Part shown: piece after piece, positions 1 through 7,853 of the stretch
Numbering within the stretch: the first letter of the stretch is position 1
Layout of the letters: each line of letters begins with the position of its first letter
Assembly (NCBI GenBank): GCA_002376965.1
Contig: DFOV01000126.1
Span: 1-20,276, forward strand
DNA from: Gammaproteobacteria bacterium UBA3532
GTDB taxonomy: Bacteria > Pseudomonadota > Gammaproteobacteria > Enterobacterales > UBA3532
Length of the DNA stretch: 20,276 bases
Direction: 5' to 3'
Translations under genes and position numbers: made by a program
Notes under the pieces: model-generated
Databases searched by the model: none
What the model was told of the DNA's origin: nothing
What the model saw: the letters and a program-made list of their open reading frames with translations, nothing else

Positions 1-1320
1 AAAATAGGTTTTTCCGTGTGCAGTTTCTCTCACTTCAATACTAAGCAGATCGTTATCAATCGCCTGATTGAAGAAAATACTAACAGGGCGGACTGGCTCT
101 ACCCCGGTCGCAAGATTAGGTGGCTCGGTGCGACTGACGGCTAATGTCTGATCAAGAAACGGCTCGACTTGTACCGTTCTGGATACCAGTGCGAGAGTTT
201 CTTCATCTAGATTTTGTATTTTCAGATATAGCTCTACCTCACCACTCAAATCACTTAGCTCAACCTGACCATTAATAACCCCATTATTGATTGATAGCTC
301 ATAAGCCTGTTGCTCGACAACAAGGGACGCCCGGTAGTCTCCGGCTGGTGTAACAAGTGCGGTAAGCTCCAGCTCCCATGAGTCGCTTGATGGCCTATAG
401 ACTGCGCCTCGCTCAGGAATAATGATTTTCGCTGCGACCGCTGCTTGATAAAGCATGGTGTAACTAACAGAGGATTCATTCCCAGCATGATCACGGGCGA
501 CAATAGATACTACATGGTTTTCATTGACGGGCAGTTCGACGACGCCATTAAACGTATATTGATTATCACCGCTCTGGGTGAACTGTGCAGTTACTCCATC
601 AATGGTTAAACTGGCTAAGTTGTCATCAGCAACCTGCCCTCGGATCACAACAGGATTCGCTGTTATCAGATTAAGCTGTGGGTATTCACTAAAGCCATTA
701 TCTACGCTGATTGTCGGTAATTGGCTATCTCGGTAAACCGTTCTGGTTTGAGATACTTCGCCGCCCGCTAGGTCCGTTACCGTGATGGTAATAGCAAACT
801 CAGAGACACCTTCTGGTATGCTAACCTTTTCAGCAACCGTCCCTGAAGTTAACGTGCCATTCACCAATGTGGCCGCTTGCCCGTTAATTGAAACACTAAC
901 AGGGGTTTGCGCCGAGACACTAGCGCTTACTTTCACTTCTTCACCTTTGACCAGCTGGTTGTCATAGGGAAGTTGCCAGTTCAGTGTTGGAGGATTCGAA
1001 GCCGTCAGCTCATCCGAATGATAAAACACGTTCACCGCTGCCGAACCTGTTCCCGAAGGCGATTGCGCAATAGCGGAAATGTAGTTATCACCCTCTTGCA
1101 ACATCACTCCGGTAAAGGTTGCCGTATAGACACCCCCTTCTCCGGTCAGGGTCAAATCGCCACCCTGGTTAAGCGATACCGAAATATCATCAATGGGTTC
1201 AATGGCTGTTATGCTCAGCACCACACTAATAGTACCTTCCTGTGATTCTGTTTCGGATTCAGCAGGAGGATAGATAACGCTATTGTTCGCTGGTGAAGCA
1301 AAGGTTACCTGTGGGCCGTT
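1..1320 (-). other. Ig-like stack and truncated Big_5-like domain of the downstream giant
   Basis: Residues 1894-2333. About four Ig-like units of 90-100 residues follow each other, with openings such as FASPANNSVIYPP, LNWQLPYDNQLV and IIIPERGAVYRPSS and endings such as DLAGGEVSQTRTV and DHAGNESSVSYT. The last ~40 residues (EPPNLATGVEPVRPVSIFFN, then a strand) match the start of a Big_5/SbsA-like domain, cut by the window edge. Confidence 0.7.
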
Positions 1321-4300
1321 GGGCTCTCGCGTAATAGATACGGTTGCCGTTTCGGTGTTGCCGAGGTAGTCAGTTGCGGTAACAGTGATGGTGTTGATGC
1401 CGATCAATAATGGTATTTGCATGCTGTAATCACCATTCGCATCGGTCGAGATATCGAATGTCGTCCCTTGCACTAAGTTATTCACAGCAGATAATGCCTG
1501 GATCCCGGTTTCGCTGTCTATTGCTGTACCATGGATGACTATTTGCTCTTCTTTGGTAAGGCTTTCAGCAAAAACATCGATATCCGGCGCACGATCATCT
1601 TTGGCTATCACCACCTCTTTTGTGAGGGTTCGAGAAGGGATACTGAGCTCGGACAGGGTAAAGGTAACCCGCGACTCCCCATCTGGATAAGGAATGGCTA
1701 CCTGCCAGTTTTGTTCATTTATCGTTGCCTCTATTGGCTCATTGCCTTCAACCATCGCGGTAATACTAATATCGGCCATTACGCCATCAACTGTTCCGCT
1801 AACCACCAAAGGCTCAACTGTTGTAGGATAATAAGGTGCATTCTTAACAAACTGTGGCGTCTGAATAGTCCACACAATGTCACTGAGTGGCTCCACGGTT
1901 AAAAGATCTGTATCTAACGCGGGGCCAGCAAGCTTAAGCACTTCGTTGGTATAAACATTGGTCGTTACTATTTCTGTTTGCACACGATAGCGATATTGTC
2001 CAGCCTCTAACGTGGTAAGCCTATGGATCACTTGCTTATCTTCACTGACCAAAAGTGGCGTGCCGACATTTGAAAGCGCATAAAGCTTAGCTGGCAGCCC
2101 GGTATTATTTGTCCAGGAGAGGCCAATGCTATTGGCTGTTACTACGGCTTCAAGCTCTGTTACCTGCTGATTATTGTAGGCAATATAAGTCTCAACGCTT
2201 GGCGCAATCCCCCCTTCCCCGCTGACGTTTCCAACCGGCACGACCTGATACTGATAGCCTGTAAGATTCGTGATATGTTGATCAATAAACTCATATGCGC
2301 TGACGTTGTCTTGATATAACTGGTAGCTGCCATGATTTTCACGTCGGTAAATGCGGAAAAATGGTGGGTTTTCTGGATGCTGATCCCACATGAGTTTAAC
2401 GCTTGTATCAGATGCAGTGATAGACAGTCCGGTAACAGGCTTATGCCTATAACGGCTGGGATCGTCGGGAAACTCATCGACATCGTTTAGCACCCCATCA
2501 CCATCCCGATCAGGGTTTTCTCGTTGCTCAATGGTTACGCTAGCTTCAGATTTATTGTCAGAGCGATCCCGTGCCGTAACACGAATATTATTTAGCCCTC
2601 GAACTAACGGCACATTGATTGAAAACTGGCCATTGTCATCCACCTGAATAGCCTGGCTCTCACCAGGCGTCAGGCTGTTTGATACGAAGACCTCCGCAAG
2701 GCCATGCTCTGTATCTACGACGCTGCCTTGTATAGTCCAGGAATATTCAAATGTTACCGCGTTTGCATTGCTTAGTTTTAGATCGGGAGGGGTTGTATCG
2801 GCATACACCATCACCGTTTCAGTGAGCCTGCGAAATGGCTCCGTTGGTTCAGAAAGCACAACGGTCCAGGCTGTCGTGCTCGGCAGATAAGGCAATGCTA
2901 ACGTAAACTGATGGTTTACCACCTGTCCGGCCACTTCTACATCTCCCGCTGTCGCACTTATTTGAAGCGGAACAATAGGGTTAATAATGGTGCCACTAAC
3001 CTTAAGTGTTTCGCCTTCTTTGATGTAGCTTCCCCTTTCACCATTGATGCTATCTGGCTCGGTAAACGACCAATCAAGGGATAAAAGTTCATGCACCGTC
3101 AATGGTTCTAATTCAGTGACAGGACCATCAATCAGTGCCTCATCTAATGTAACTGGATGCTGAAATTGTCGCTGGGTGTATAGTTGATATTGATACTGCC
3201 CTGCTTGAAGAGACGCATCTTTATATTGATTAACGCCAGGCGCTATCTCTGCTATTTGGGCAAATTCGCCGCCATTCATTGAACGCTCAACAACAACTGG
3301 GAGTGACATCGCCCCCCAGGTTAGCTCTATACTGGTGATATTTACTGTAGCAAGGGCTTGCTCAACCCCTTTGTCATTGAATGTTAGCCATGTACTTTTC
3401 GCGGGACTTGGATCGCTCTCACCGCTTCGGAAGCCCACCGCGACAACGTAGTATTGATAAAACCCGCCCAACTCAACTTTATGGTCAGTAAAACTGGTAG
3501 AAAGAACATCACCTGAGAGCAGTTGATAGTCGTCACTATTTTTCTGTCGGTACACTCGATAGGCGGCAACAGGGTCGGTATGCGCTGGCCATGATACAGT
3601 TACCAGCGCCGGAGCAGATGCTATGGTCAGCTGCTCGATGGGGCTGAGCCTAAACTTCGTTGGGTCATCGGGAAATTCATCTTGGCTATTGAGAACACCA
3701 TCGCCATCTCGATCTGGGTTTTCTCTCTGCTCAATGGTTACCTGAGCTTCTGAGCGATTCCCCGATTTATCTATGGCCACCACCGTTATGGTATTTATCC
3801 CTCTTATCAGAGAGATAGTGGCGGCGTACTGCCCACTGTCATCAGCGGTTAGACTGACTTGATTGTCAGGCTGTAAACTATTGGTCAGGTAAAACTCCGC
3901 CAGACCGTGCCCTTCTTCCACAATACTGCCCGTGATCTCCCATTCGAACTCATAGGTCATTTGATCTTGGTTATCCAAACGAAGGGTTGGTGCTTTTGTA
4001 TCCGCCAAAACCCATACTATCTGGCTAAGTTGGCGATAGGGCTCACCCACTTCTTTGAGCCGTACTTCCCAGGCCGTAGACGTTGCTTGATAAGGTAAGG
4101 TTATTTCAAACTCGCCATTGCTAATCGTTCCAGTAATAACTTCAGTCCCACTCACGGCTTCTATACTCATTGGAACACGACGGTTAATGATTGTGCCGTG
4201 AACATGCAACTCTGCTCCCGACAAAACATATTCACGCATCTCATGATTCTGATCAGGCTCGGGTTGGGTAAACGTCCACTCAAGGGGATGAAGTGGCAAA

Positions 4301-6999
4301 ATAACTTTAGGTGGCGTCTGCAAAATTCGGCCATAGATCACTTTTCGCTCACCGGTAATGGGGTGGACAAATTCTCGAAAGCTAATGACCTGATAACGAT
4401 ATTCACCTGCACTTAGCGGCGTATCTTTATATTGATTAACTCTCGGCCGGAGCGTTGCTATCGGCGTAAACATGCCGCCATTCTTACTCCGCTTGATAAC
4501 GACGGGCCAAGGGCTCTTAATCCATGACAGGTCGATGCTGACAATATTAGCAACGGCCAAAAGATTAGCTACGGAGTGGTGATGGGTAGTGACCCAGTTT
4601 TCAGATAATGCACTAGGATCACCCTCCCCACTGACATAACTAACGGCACTGACATAATACTGATAGACACTACCATTATTAAATTGGGTATCTCTAAAAG
4701 AGGTTCCTAATAACTTATCCGCTATTAAAATAAATTCGCCATTGTTTTCCCGCCGGTATACTCGGTAATAAGCAACATCGTTATTATGATGCTGCCAGGT
4801 AATTTGGTTTAACTCACCGGTAAATAACGTATCGACGCTTGAAACAGGCTCTAATTTATACTGGCTGGGATCATTGGGATATTCATCAAAATCATTAAAT
4901 ATCCCATCCCCATCGGTGTCGAAGTCGGAAATAGCCGTATCGGTTTCAGCATCCCCTACCCGGAGATTGTCAATCATCCACGCAGATGTTGCGCTTGGTG
5001 TTATGACATCGTCAAAACGCAAACGAATACGCTGTCCTTCATAACCACTTAAACTGTAGTGGACCCGCTGATATCCATTGTCGGCTACCTGTATATTGGT
5101 CAGTGAAGTGAGCGCCTTCCAGCCACTATCGCTTGCGCTCTGAACATGAATGCTACCTAGAGCAGCCGGGCTAAATTGAGAGAAGCTCACTGTGGGATTC
5201 GTCGCGTCTTCAGGAATAGTGATAAACCCTTGTAAACGGCTCGACAACTTATGAGCCCTTGTCACCTTCATGTCATCTATGCGACTTGTCAGGTAATAAT
5301 CACCACTTTCACTCGGCCTGCTTGAGGTTGACCGCTGTATCCCCCAGGTACCTTCAAAACTCCAGTCACTCCAGCCGTTGATATCATTTAGTGCATTGGT
5401 GTCTTTTTGAGAGTCATGACGCCCCAGAGGCTCCTCAAAATTGGTATTGTAAGGATAGTCATAATCGTCTAGCTGCACGTTTCCGATATAAACGTTATCA
5501 ACGGCAATAAAGCTTGCTGATTGGCCAAACACCACAAATTCTTCAAATTTGATGCGGATACTTTTGCCAACAAATGCATCCAGATCGATTTCTTCCCACT
5601 TGAAACGTTGCGAGAAATGCACTTTGGCATAATCCTTTAACACATGCCAATGCGACGTACCTTCCATTTGGTATAAGACCCGAAACCTTGTGCTATTGGT
5701 TGCATATTTAAATCTCAGTACGGGATTTATACTACTTTTCGGGATTTTCACAAAACGAGACATTAGCGCTGCTCGACGTGCATAGCCATTCGAATCGTTA
5801 TAATCTGGGTTGCTGCTTAAGTGCCGCTTTCCCATATCACTCAATAACTGTTGGTTATCCGCAACATCAATATAGGCTGCGGATTGATGTGCCTGACTAT
5901 TCCATAGGCCTTCCAATAACCAGTCATCTGTTAGCGTTTCAAAATTATCAGTAAATGGGTAATTTTTATAGGGCTGCTGGTTATCAATAATTTCCAAATT
6001 ATCGACGAGGAAAGGCTGAATAGTTCGATTTGCCGAAGCTGAATATGCAAAATTTAGGCGTATGGCCTGATCTTTAAACCCAGACAAGTCGATCTCTATC
6101 GGCGTATAAACCGGACGGTAATCCTGTTGGCCAAAGCGCCTTAGGATGTGCCACTTTCCATCGTGCTGGGTTTGAGCATATAGCGTGAGGTAAAGTCCGC
6201 CTGACATATAATGAAAACGAAGTATTGGATTACTCGCATCACTCGGTATATTCACAAAACCATCCATTCGGGCCTGCATAAATGCCCAGTGGGACGAAAC
6301 GCTCCGTGATGGATTGGCATTCAGGTGAAATGGCTTAGACAAGCTCTTATAGTGTTTATTCGACGAGATACCGCCCCAAAAACCATGAAGCAGCCAATGA
6401 TCCAGACCTGCTTTTTCATCAACACTTGCCGTTGGATCGAAACTATTACGATATGGGAAAGGATAGGTCACATCGGGAACATCCGTAATGCTAAGCTCTT
6501 GGATGTCTATAGAGCCATTTTGGTTGGTTAACGACTCAACTGTGAGTTTTAACAACAGTGAGTGGCCCTTGTGAGAATGTAACGATATTTCTTTCTTTTT
6601 TAGAGTATTAACCGTGTTACTACCAACAATGCGTCCAACTCTATGCCAACCACTTCGACTTCCGACACGTTTAACCCAAAAAGTTACTACCGCATTTTTT
6701 ATCCGATAGTTAACCTGTAACACTGGGGCTTTTGCCGTACTGGGTACTAAAATGGATTTATTTCTGATGCTTTCAGCGTTTTCAGGCGATAATGAACTGC
6801 CAGAGCCAGCCGTCTTATAGCGTAACCCCGAAACCGGCTCACCTTGACTATCAGCATAGTCCCAACCGTCGCTTAATGACCAAGCCGCTTTTTCAGCATT
6901 GGATTCAAATGAGGTATTCCACAACGCTTGACTGGCAAACGCGGGCAACGCCAAAGCCACGAGCACGAAGCACCAATATAAAGAACGTATCATATTCAT
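1..6999 (-). CDS. Second giant secreted multidomain protein, 3'-truncated by window edge (2,333 residues visible)
   Basis: From ATG 6999 the frame has no stop as far as position 1, so the gene continues past the left edge. I followed the frame by hand across its length. Residues 1-22 form a Sec signal peptide ending AFA. Then follow four jelly-roll-like domains (25-684), three ~402-residue modules each starting with a DxDGDG calcium motif (694-1893), a stack of Ig-like domains (1894-2290) and the opening of a Big_5/SbsA-like domain (EPPNLATGVEP, then ISIFF-like strand). The visible mature part has no cysteine. An in-frame GTG (7002) and a second ATG (6993) are alternative starts; all give a signal peptide. 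Extracellular location and a structural or adhesive role are inferred from the domains. It is 25 nt downstream of the PPIase lipoprotein. Confidence 0.94.
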   Translation of the reverse strand, partial: MNMIRSLYWCFVLVALALPAFASQALWNTSFESNAEKAAWSLSDGWDYADSQGEPVSGLRYKTAGSGSSLSPENAESIRNKSILVPSTAKAPVLQVNYRIKNAVVTFWVKRVGSRSGWHRVGRIVGSNTVNTLKKKEISLHSHKGHSLLLKLTVESLTNQNGSIDIQELSITDVPDVTYPFPYRNSFDPTASVDEKAGLDHWLLHGFWGGISSNKHYKSLSKPFHLNANPSRSVSSHWAFMQARMDGFVNIPSDASNPILRFHYMSGGLYLTLYAQTQHDGKWHILRRFGQQDYRPVYTPIEIDLSGFKDQAIRLNFAYSASANRTIQPFLVDNLEIIDNQQPYKNYPFTDNFETLTDDWLLEGLWNSQAHQSAAYIDVADNQQLLSDMGKRHLSSNPDYNDSNGYARRAALMSRFVKIPKSSINPVLRFKYATNSTRFRVLYQMEGTSHWHVLKDYAKVHFSQRFKWEEIDLDAFVGKSIRIKFEEFVVFGQSASFIAVDNVYIGNVQLDDYDYPYNTNFEEPLGRHDSQKDTNALNDINGWSDWSFEGTWGIQRSTSSRPSESGDYYLTSRIDDMKVTRAHKLSSRLQGFITIPEDATNPTVSFSQFSPAALGSIHVQSASDSGWKALTSLTNIQVADNGYQRVHYSLSGYEGQRIRLRFDDVITPSATSAWMIDNLRVGDAETDTAISDFDTDGDGIFNDFDEYPNDPSQYKLEPVSSVDTLFTGELNQITWQHHNNDVAYYRVYRRENNGEFILIADKLLGTSFRDTQFNNGSVYQYYVSAVSYVSGEGDPSALSENWVTTHHHSVANLLAVANIVSIDLSWIKSPWPVVIKRSKNGGMFTPIATLRPRVNQYKDTPLSAGEYRYQVISFREFVHPITGERKVIYGRILQTPPKVILPLHPLEWTFTQPEPDQNHEMREYVLSGAELHVHGTIINRRVPMSIEAVSGTEVITGTISNGEFEITLPYQATSTAWEVRLKEVGEPYRQLSQIVWVLADTKAPTLRLDNQDQMTYEFEWEITGSIVEEGHGLAEFYLTNSLQPDNQVSLTADDSGQYAATISLIRGINTITVVAIDKSGNRSEAQVTIEQRENPDRDGDGVLNSQDEFPDDPTKFRLSPIEQLTIASAPALVTVSWPAHTDPVAAYRVYRQKNSDDYQLLSGDVLSTSFTDHKVELGGFYQYYVVAVGFRSGESDPSPAKSTWLTFNDKGVEQALATVNITSIELTWGAMSLPVVVERSMNGGEFAQIAEIAPGVNQYKDASLQAGQYQYQLYTQRQFQHPVTLDEALIDGPVTELEPLTVHELLSLDWSFTEPDSINGERGSYIKEGETLKVSGTIINPIVPLQISATAGDVEVAGQVVNHQFTLALPYLPSTTAWTVVLSEPTEPFRRLTETVMVYADTTPPDLKLSNANAVTFEYSWTIQGSVVDTEHGLAEVFVSNSLTPGESQAIQVDDNGQFSINVPLVRGLNNIRVTARDRSDNKSEASVTIEQRENPDRDGDGVLNDVDEFPDDPSRYRHKPVTGLSITASDTSVKLMWDQHPENPPFFRIYRRENHGSYQLYQDNVSAYEFIDQHITNLTGYQYQVVPVGNVSGEGGIAPSVETYIAYNNQQVTELEAVVTANSIGLSWTNNTGLPAKLYALSNVGTPLLVSEDKQVIHRLTTLEAGQYRYRVQTEIVTTNVYTNEVLKLAGPALDTDLLTVEPLSDIVWTIQTPQFVKNAPYYPTTVEPLVVSGTVDGVMADISITAMVEGNEPIEATINEQNWQVAIPYPDGESRVTFTLSELSIPSRTLTKEVVIAKDDRAPDIDVFAESLTKEEQIVIHGTAIDSETGIQALSAVNNLVQGTTFDISTDANGDYSMQIPLLIGINTITVTATDYLGNTETATVSITREPNGPQVTFASPANNSVIYPPAESETESQEGTISVVLSITAIEPIDDISVSLNQGGDLTLTGEGGVYTATFTGVMLQEGDNYISAIAQSPSGTGSAAVNVFYHSDELTASNPPTLNWQLPYDNQLVKGEEVKVSASVSAQTPVSVSINGQAATLVNGTLTSGTVAEKVSIPEGVSEFAITITVTDLAGGEVSQTRTVYRDSQLPTISVDNGFSEYPQLNLITANPVVIRGQVADDNLASLTIDGVTAQFTQSGDNQYTFNGVVELPVNENHVVSIVARDHAGNESSVSYTMLYQAAVAAKIIIPERGAVYRPSSDSWELELTALVTPAGDYRASLVVEQQAYELSINNGVINGQVELSDLSGEVELYLKIQNLDEETLALVSRTVQVEPFLDQTLAVSRTEPPNLATGVEPVRPVSIFFNQAIDNDLLSIEVRETAHGKTYF
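1321..2511 (-). repeat. ~397-residue TSP3/Fn3/Ig module C, diverged
   Basis: Residues 1497-1893. It begins DRDGDGVLNDVDEFPDDP, then VKLMWDQHPENPPFFRIYRR, IGLSWTNNTGLP, AGQYRYRV and two Ig-like units ending VSITREPNGP. It is less similar to A and B in its second half and is not followed by another calcium motif, so it closes the array. Confidence 0.85.
2512..3714 (-). repeat. ~401-residue TSP3/Fn3/Ig module B
   Basis: Residues 1096-1496. It begins DRDGDGVLNSQDEFPDDP and has the same order as module A: VSWPAHTDPVAAYRVYRQ, IELTWGAMSLPVVVERS, AGQYQYQL, two Ig-like units with HGLAEVFVSNSL, and IEQRENP at the end. A 20-nt plus-strand stretch at 3215-3234 matches 4421-4440 in module A at 19 positions, in register. 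Confidence 0.9.
3715..4920 (-). repeat. ~402-residue TSP3/Fn3/Ig module A
   Basis: Residues 694-1095. It begins with DTDGDGIFNDFDEYPNDP, followed by an Fn3-like domain (ITWQHHNNDVAYYRVYRR), a second Fn3-like domain (IDLSWIKSPWPVVIKRS, with AGEYRYQV), and two Ig-like units, the second containing HGLAEFYLTNSL and ending IEQRENP. The unit repeats in register as module B, 1,206 nt downstream. Confidence 0.9.
4948..5475 (-). repeat. Jelly-roll-like domain 4
   Basis: Residues 509-684: NTNFEEPLG, WSDWSFEGTWGIQ, FITIPEDATNPTVSFSQF, HYSLSGYEGQRIRLRFDD and MIDNLRVGD. It is followed within ten residues by the first calcium motif of module A. Confidence 0.75.
5476..5979 (-). repeat. Jelly-roll-like domain 3
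   Basis: Residues 341-508: TDNFETLTDDWLLEGLWN, FVKIPKSSINPVLRFKY, EIDLDAFVGKSIRIKFEE and AVDNVYIGN. It is about 40% similar to domain 2 by eye over these blocks, with the same spacing. Confidence 0.75.
5980..6477 (-). repeat. Jelly-roll-like domain 2
   Basis: Residues 175-340: YPYRNSFDP-type opening, DHWLLHGFWGG, then FVNIPSDASNPILRFHY, IEIDLSGFKDQAIRLNF and a closing FLVDNLEIID. The order F(D/E)....W...G.W / (I/V).IP.....P.L.F.Y / .IDLS.F....IR..F / .VDN..I is shared by domains 2-4 and typical of secreted MAM-like beta-sandwiches. Confidence 0.75.
6478..6927 (-). repeat. Jelly-roll-like (MAM/choice-of-anchor type) domain 1, diverged
   Basis: Residues 25-174 start LWNTSFES, continue with WSLSDGWDYADS and end with a GSIDIQELSITD strand. 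The pattern 'FE...W......W' followed by a final 'D.....(I/V)..' strand matches the next three domains but is the weakest copy. Confidence 0.6.
6934..6999 (-). other. Sec signal peptide of the downstream giant
   Basis: Residues 1-22: a short basic n-region (MNMIR), a hydrophobic core including WCFVLVALAL, and a classical cleavage site AFA before SQA. The only cysteine of the visible protein, C10, is in this peptide and would be removed. Confidence 0.9.
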
Positions 7000-7024
7000 C
7001 ACTAGGAGTATCCCAAACTAAGGC
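7000..7024 (-). other. 25-nt intergenic spacer, no terminator
   Basis: The gap between the PPIase stop (TAA at 7027-7025) and the ATG at 6999 holds no stem-loop with a T-run and no convincing promoter. The only Shine-Dalgarno-like bases are GGGA at 7014-7011: 11 nt from the ATG at 6999 but 8 nt from an in-frame GTG at 7002. Cotranscription with the upstream genes is the simplest reading. Confidence 0.6.
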
Positions 7025-7849
7025 TTATTGGTATTTCTTTATCTCGATGCTGCTTAATAGCTTTTCTTTCTCTGCCGCTTTATTTTTTTGCCTAAGGTGG
7101 TAGCGAATATCCCCCCTTACCGACTCAAACGGTTTGGTAAAGGGTTCTTTTTGCTTTATCGCTTTAATAATATGAAACCCATACCGAGACTCAATAACAT
7201 CAGATACCTCGCCGGTTTTCAGATTAAAAGCTGCTTCAGAAAAGCCTTCCCCTATCGCTCCTTCTTTAAGCCAGCCAATGTCCCCACCTTTGTTTGAGGT
7301 GCGCTTGTCATCAGACACCTGCCGCGCCAGTTCCTCAAAGGGTGTGCCGCGCTTTAGCTGCGAGAACACGTCATCCGCTTGGCTTCTCTTGGCTTGCTTT
7401 TCCGACTCATGCATATTTTCGCGCGTACGGATTAGAATATGCGCCAAATGGGCTCGGTTGTACTGATAGTCTTCAATATGGGCGGCGTAATAGTTACGCA
7501 GATTTTGTTCACCCACCTTCTCATCTAAAACGCTGTCGAAATAGCGGCCAAGCAACATTTCCTGGCGAAACAACTCCTGCTCCACGTCAAGTGACTGGGT
7601 ATCAAGTACACCCGTCTCAACGATAGCCTGACTTAATTGAAGCCGAGATAGGTAATCATCAAGAACTTGTTGTCGCTGCTCTTTATTTTCAATCTTTATC
7701 CGCTTAAATTTGATATAAGCATCAAAAAATTCTTGCGTTACCTGTTGATCACCAACCGTTGCCAAAATGCCTTCATTGTTCCCTCCGCACCCTGGTATAA
7801 AGGTTAATCCTGACAAAACAATCAACAAGCCATGTAATTTTAATTTCAT
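7025..7849 (-). CDS. Parvulin-type (PpiC/rotamase) peptidyl-prolyl cis-trans isomerase lipoprotein
   Basis: The 274-residue product begins with a lipoprotein signal peptide: MKLK, a hydrophobic stretch, then lipobox I-P-G-C with C21. Residue +2 is Gly, not Asp, which by the Lol rule favours the outer membrane. The N-terminal half (~28-130) is a helical SurA/PrsA-like part with VGDQQVTQEFFDAYI. The rotamase domain spans ~133-233 and keeps AHILI with H137, GGDIGW at 188-193, F203 in GFSEAAF, and GFHII with H226. These are the conserved parvulin core positions, so catalysis is plausible. The C-terminal 40 residues are charged and helical. The family isomerises Xaa-Pro bonds and assists folding of exported proteins; PrsA, SurA and EpsD-like lipoproteins are comparable. 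Sandwiched between two giant genes, it is probably their dedicated folding factor (inference). The start ATG is the only one that fits the lipobox. Confidence 0.97.
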   Translation of the reverse strand: MKLKLHGLLIVLSGLTFIPGCGGNNEGILATVGDQQVTQEFFDAYIKFKRIKIENKEQRQQVLDDYLSRLQLSQAIVETGVLDTQSLDVEQELFRQEMLLGRYFDSVLDEKVGEQNLRNYYAAHIEDYQYNRAHLAHILIRTRENMHESEKQAKRSQADDVFSQLKRGTPFEELARQVSDDKRTSNKGGDIGWLKEGAIGEGFSEAAFNLKTGEVSDVIESRYGFHIIKAIKQKEPFTKPFESVRGDIRYHLRQKNKAAEKEKLLSSIEIKKYQ

Positions 7850-7853
7850 AGTT

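Noticed and set aside
1..6530. Many short open frames on both strands in the left third, suggesting decayed genes
   Set aside because: A single minus-strand frame is open without a stop from 6999 to 1. It would only look gene-poor if a frame had to contain its own stop codon.
7000..7024. Short inverted repeat GGA...TCC in the spacer as a terminator or operator
   Set aside because: The stem is 3 bp with no T-run, far too weak to support either role.
7083..7089. A7 run (coding strand) in the PPIase gene as a programmed -1 frameshift or phase-variation site
   Set aside because: A -1 slip would meet a stop at once and only trim the tail. There is no clear stimulatory structure, and a run of seven is within normal range.
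7294..7626. Plus-strand reading frames opposite the PPIase gene
   Set aside because: They lie wholly within a gene with a convincing lipobox and parvulin motifs, have no ribosome site and encode no recognisable domain.
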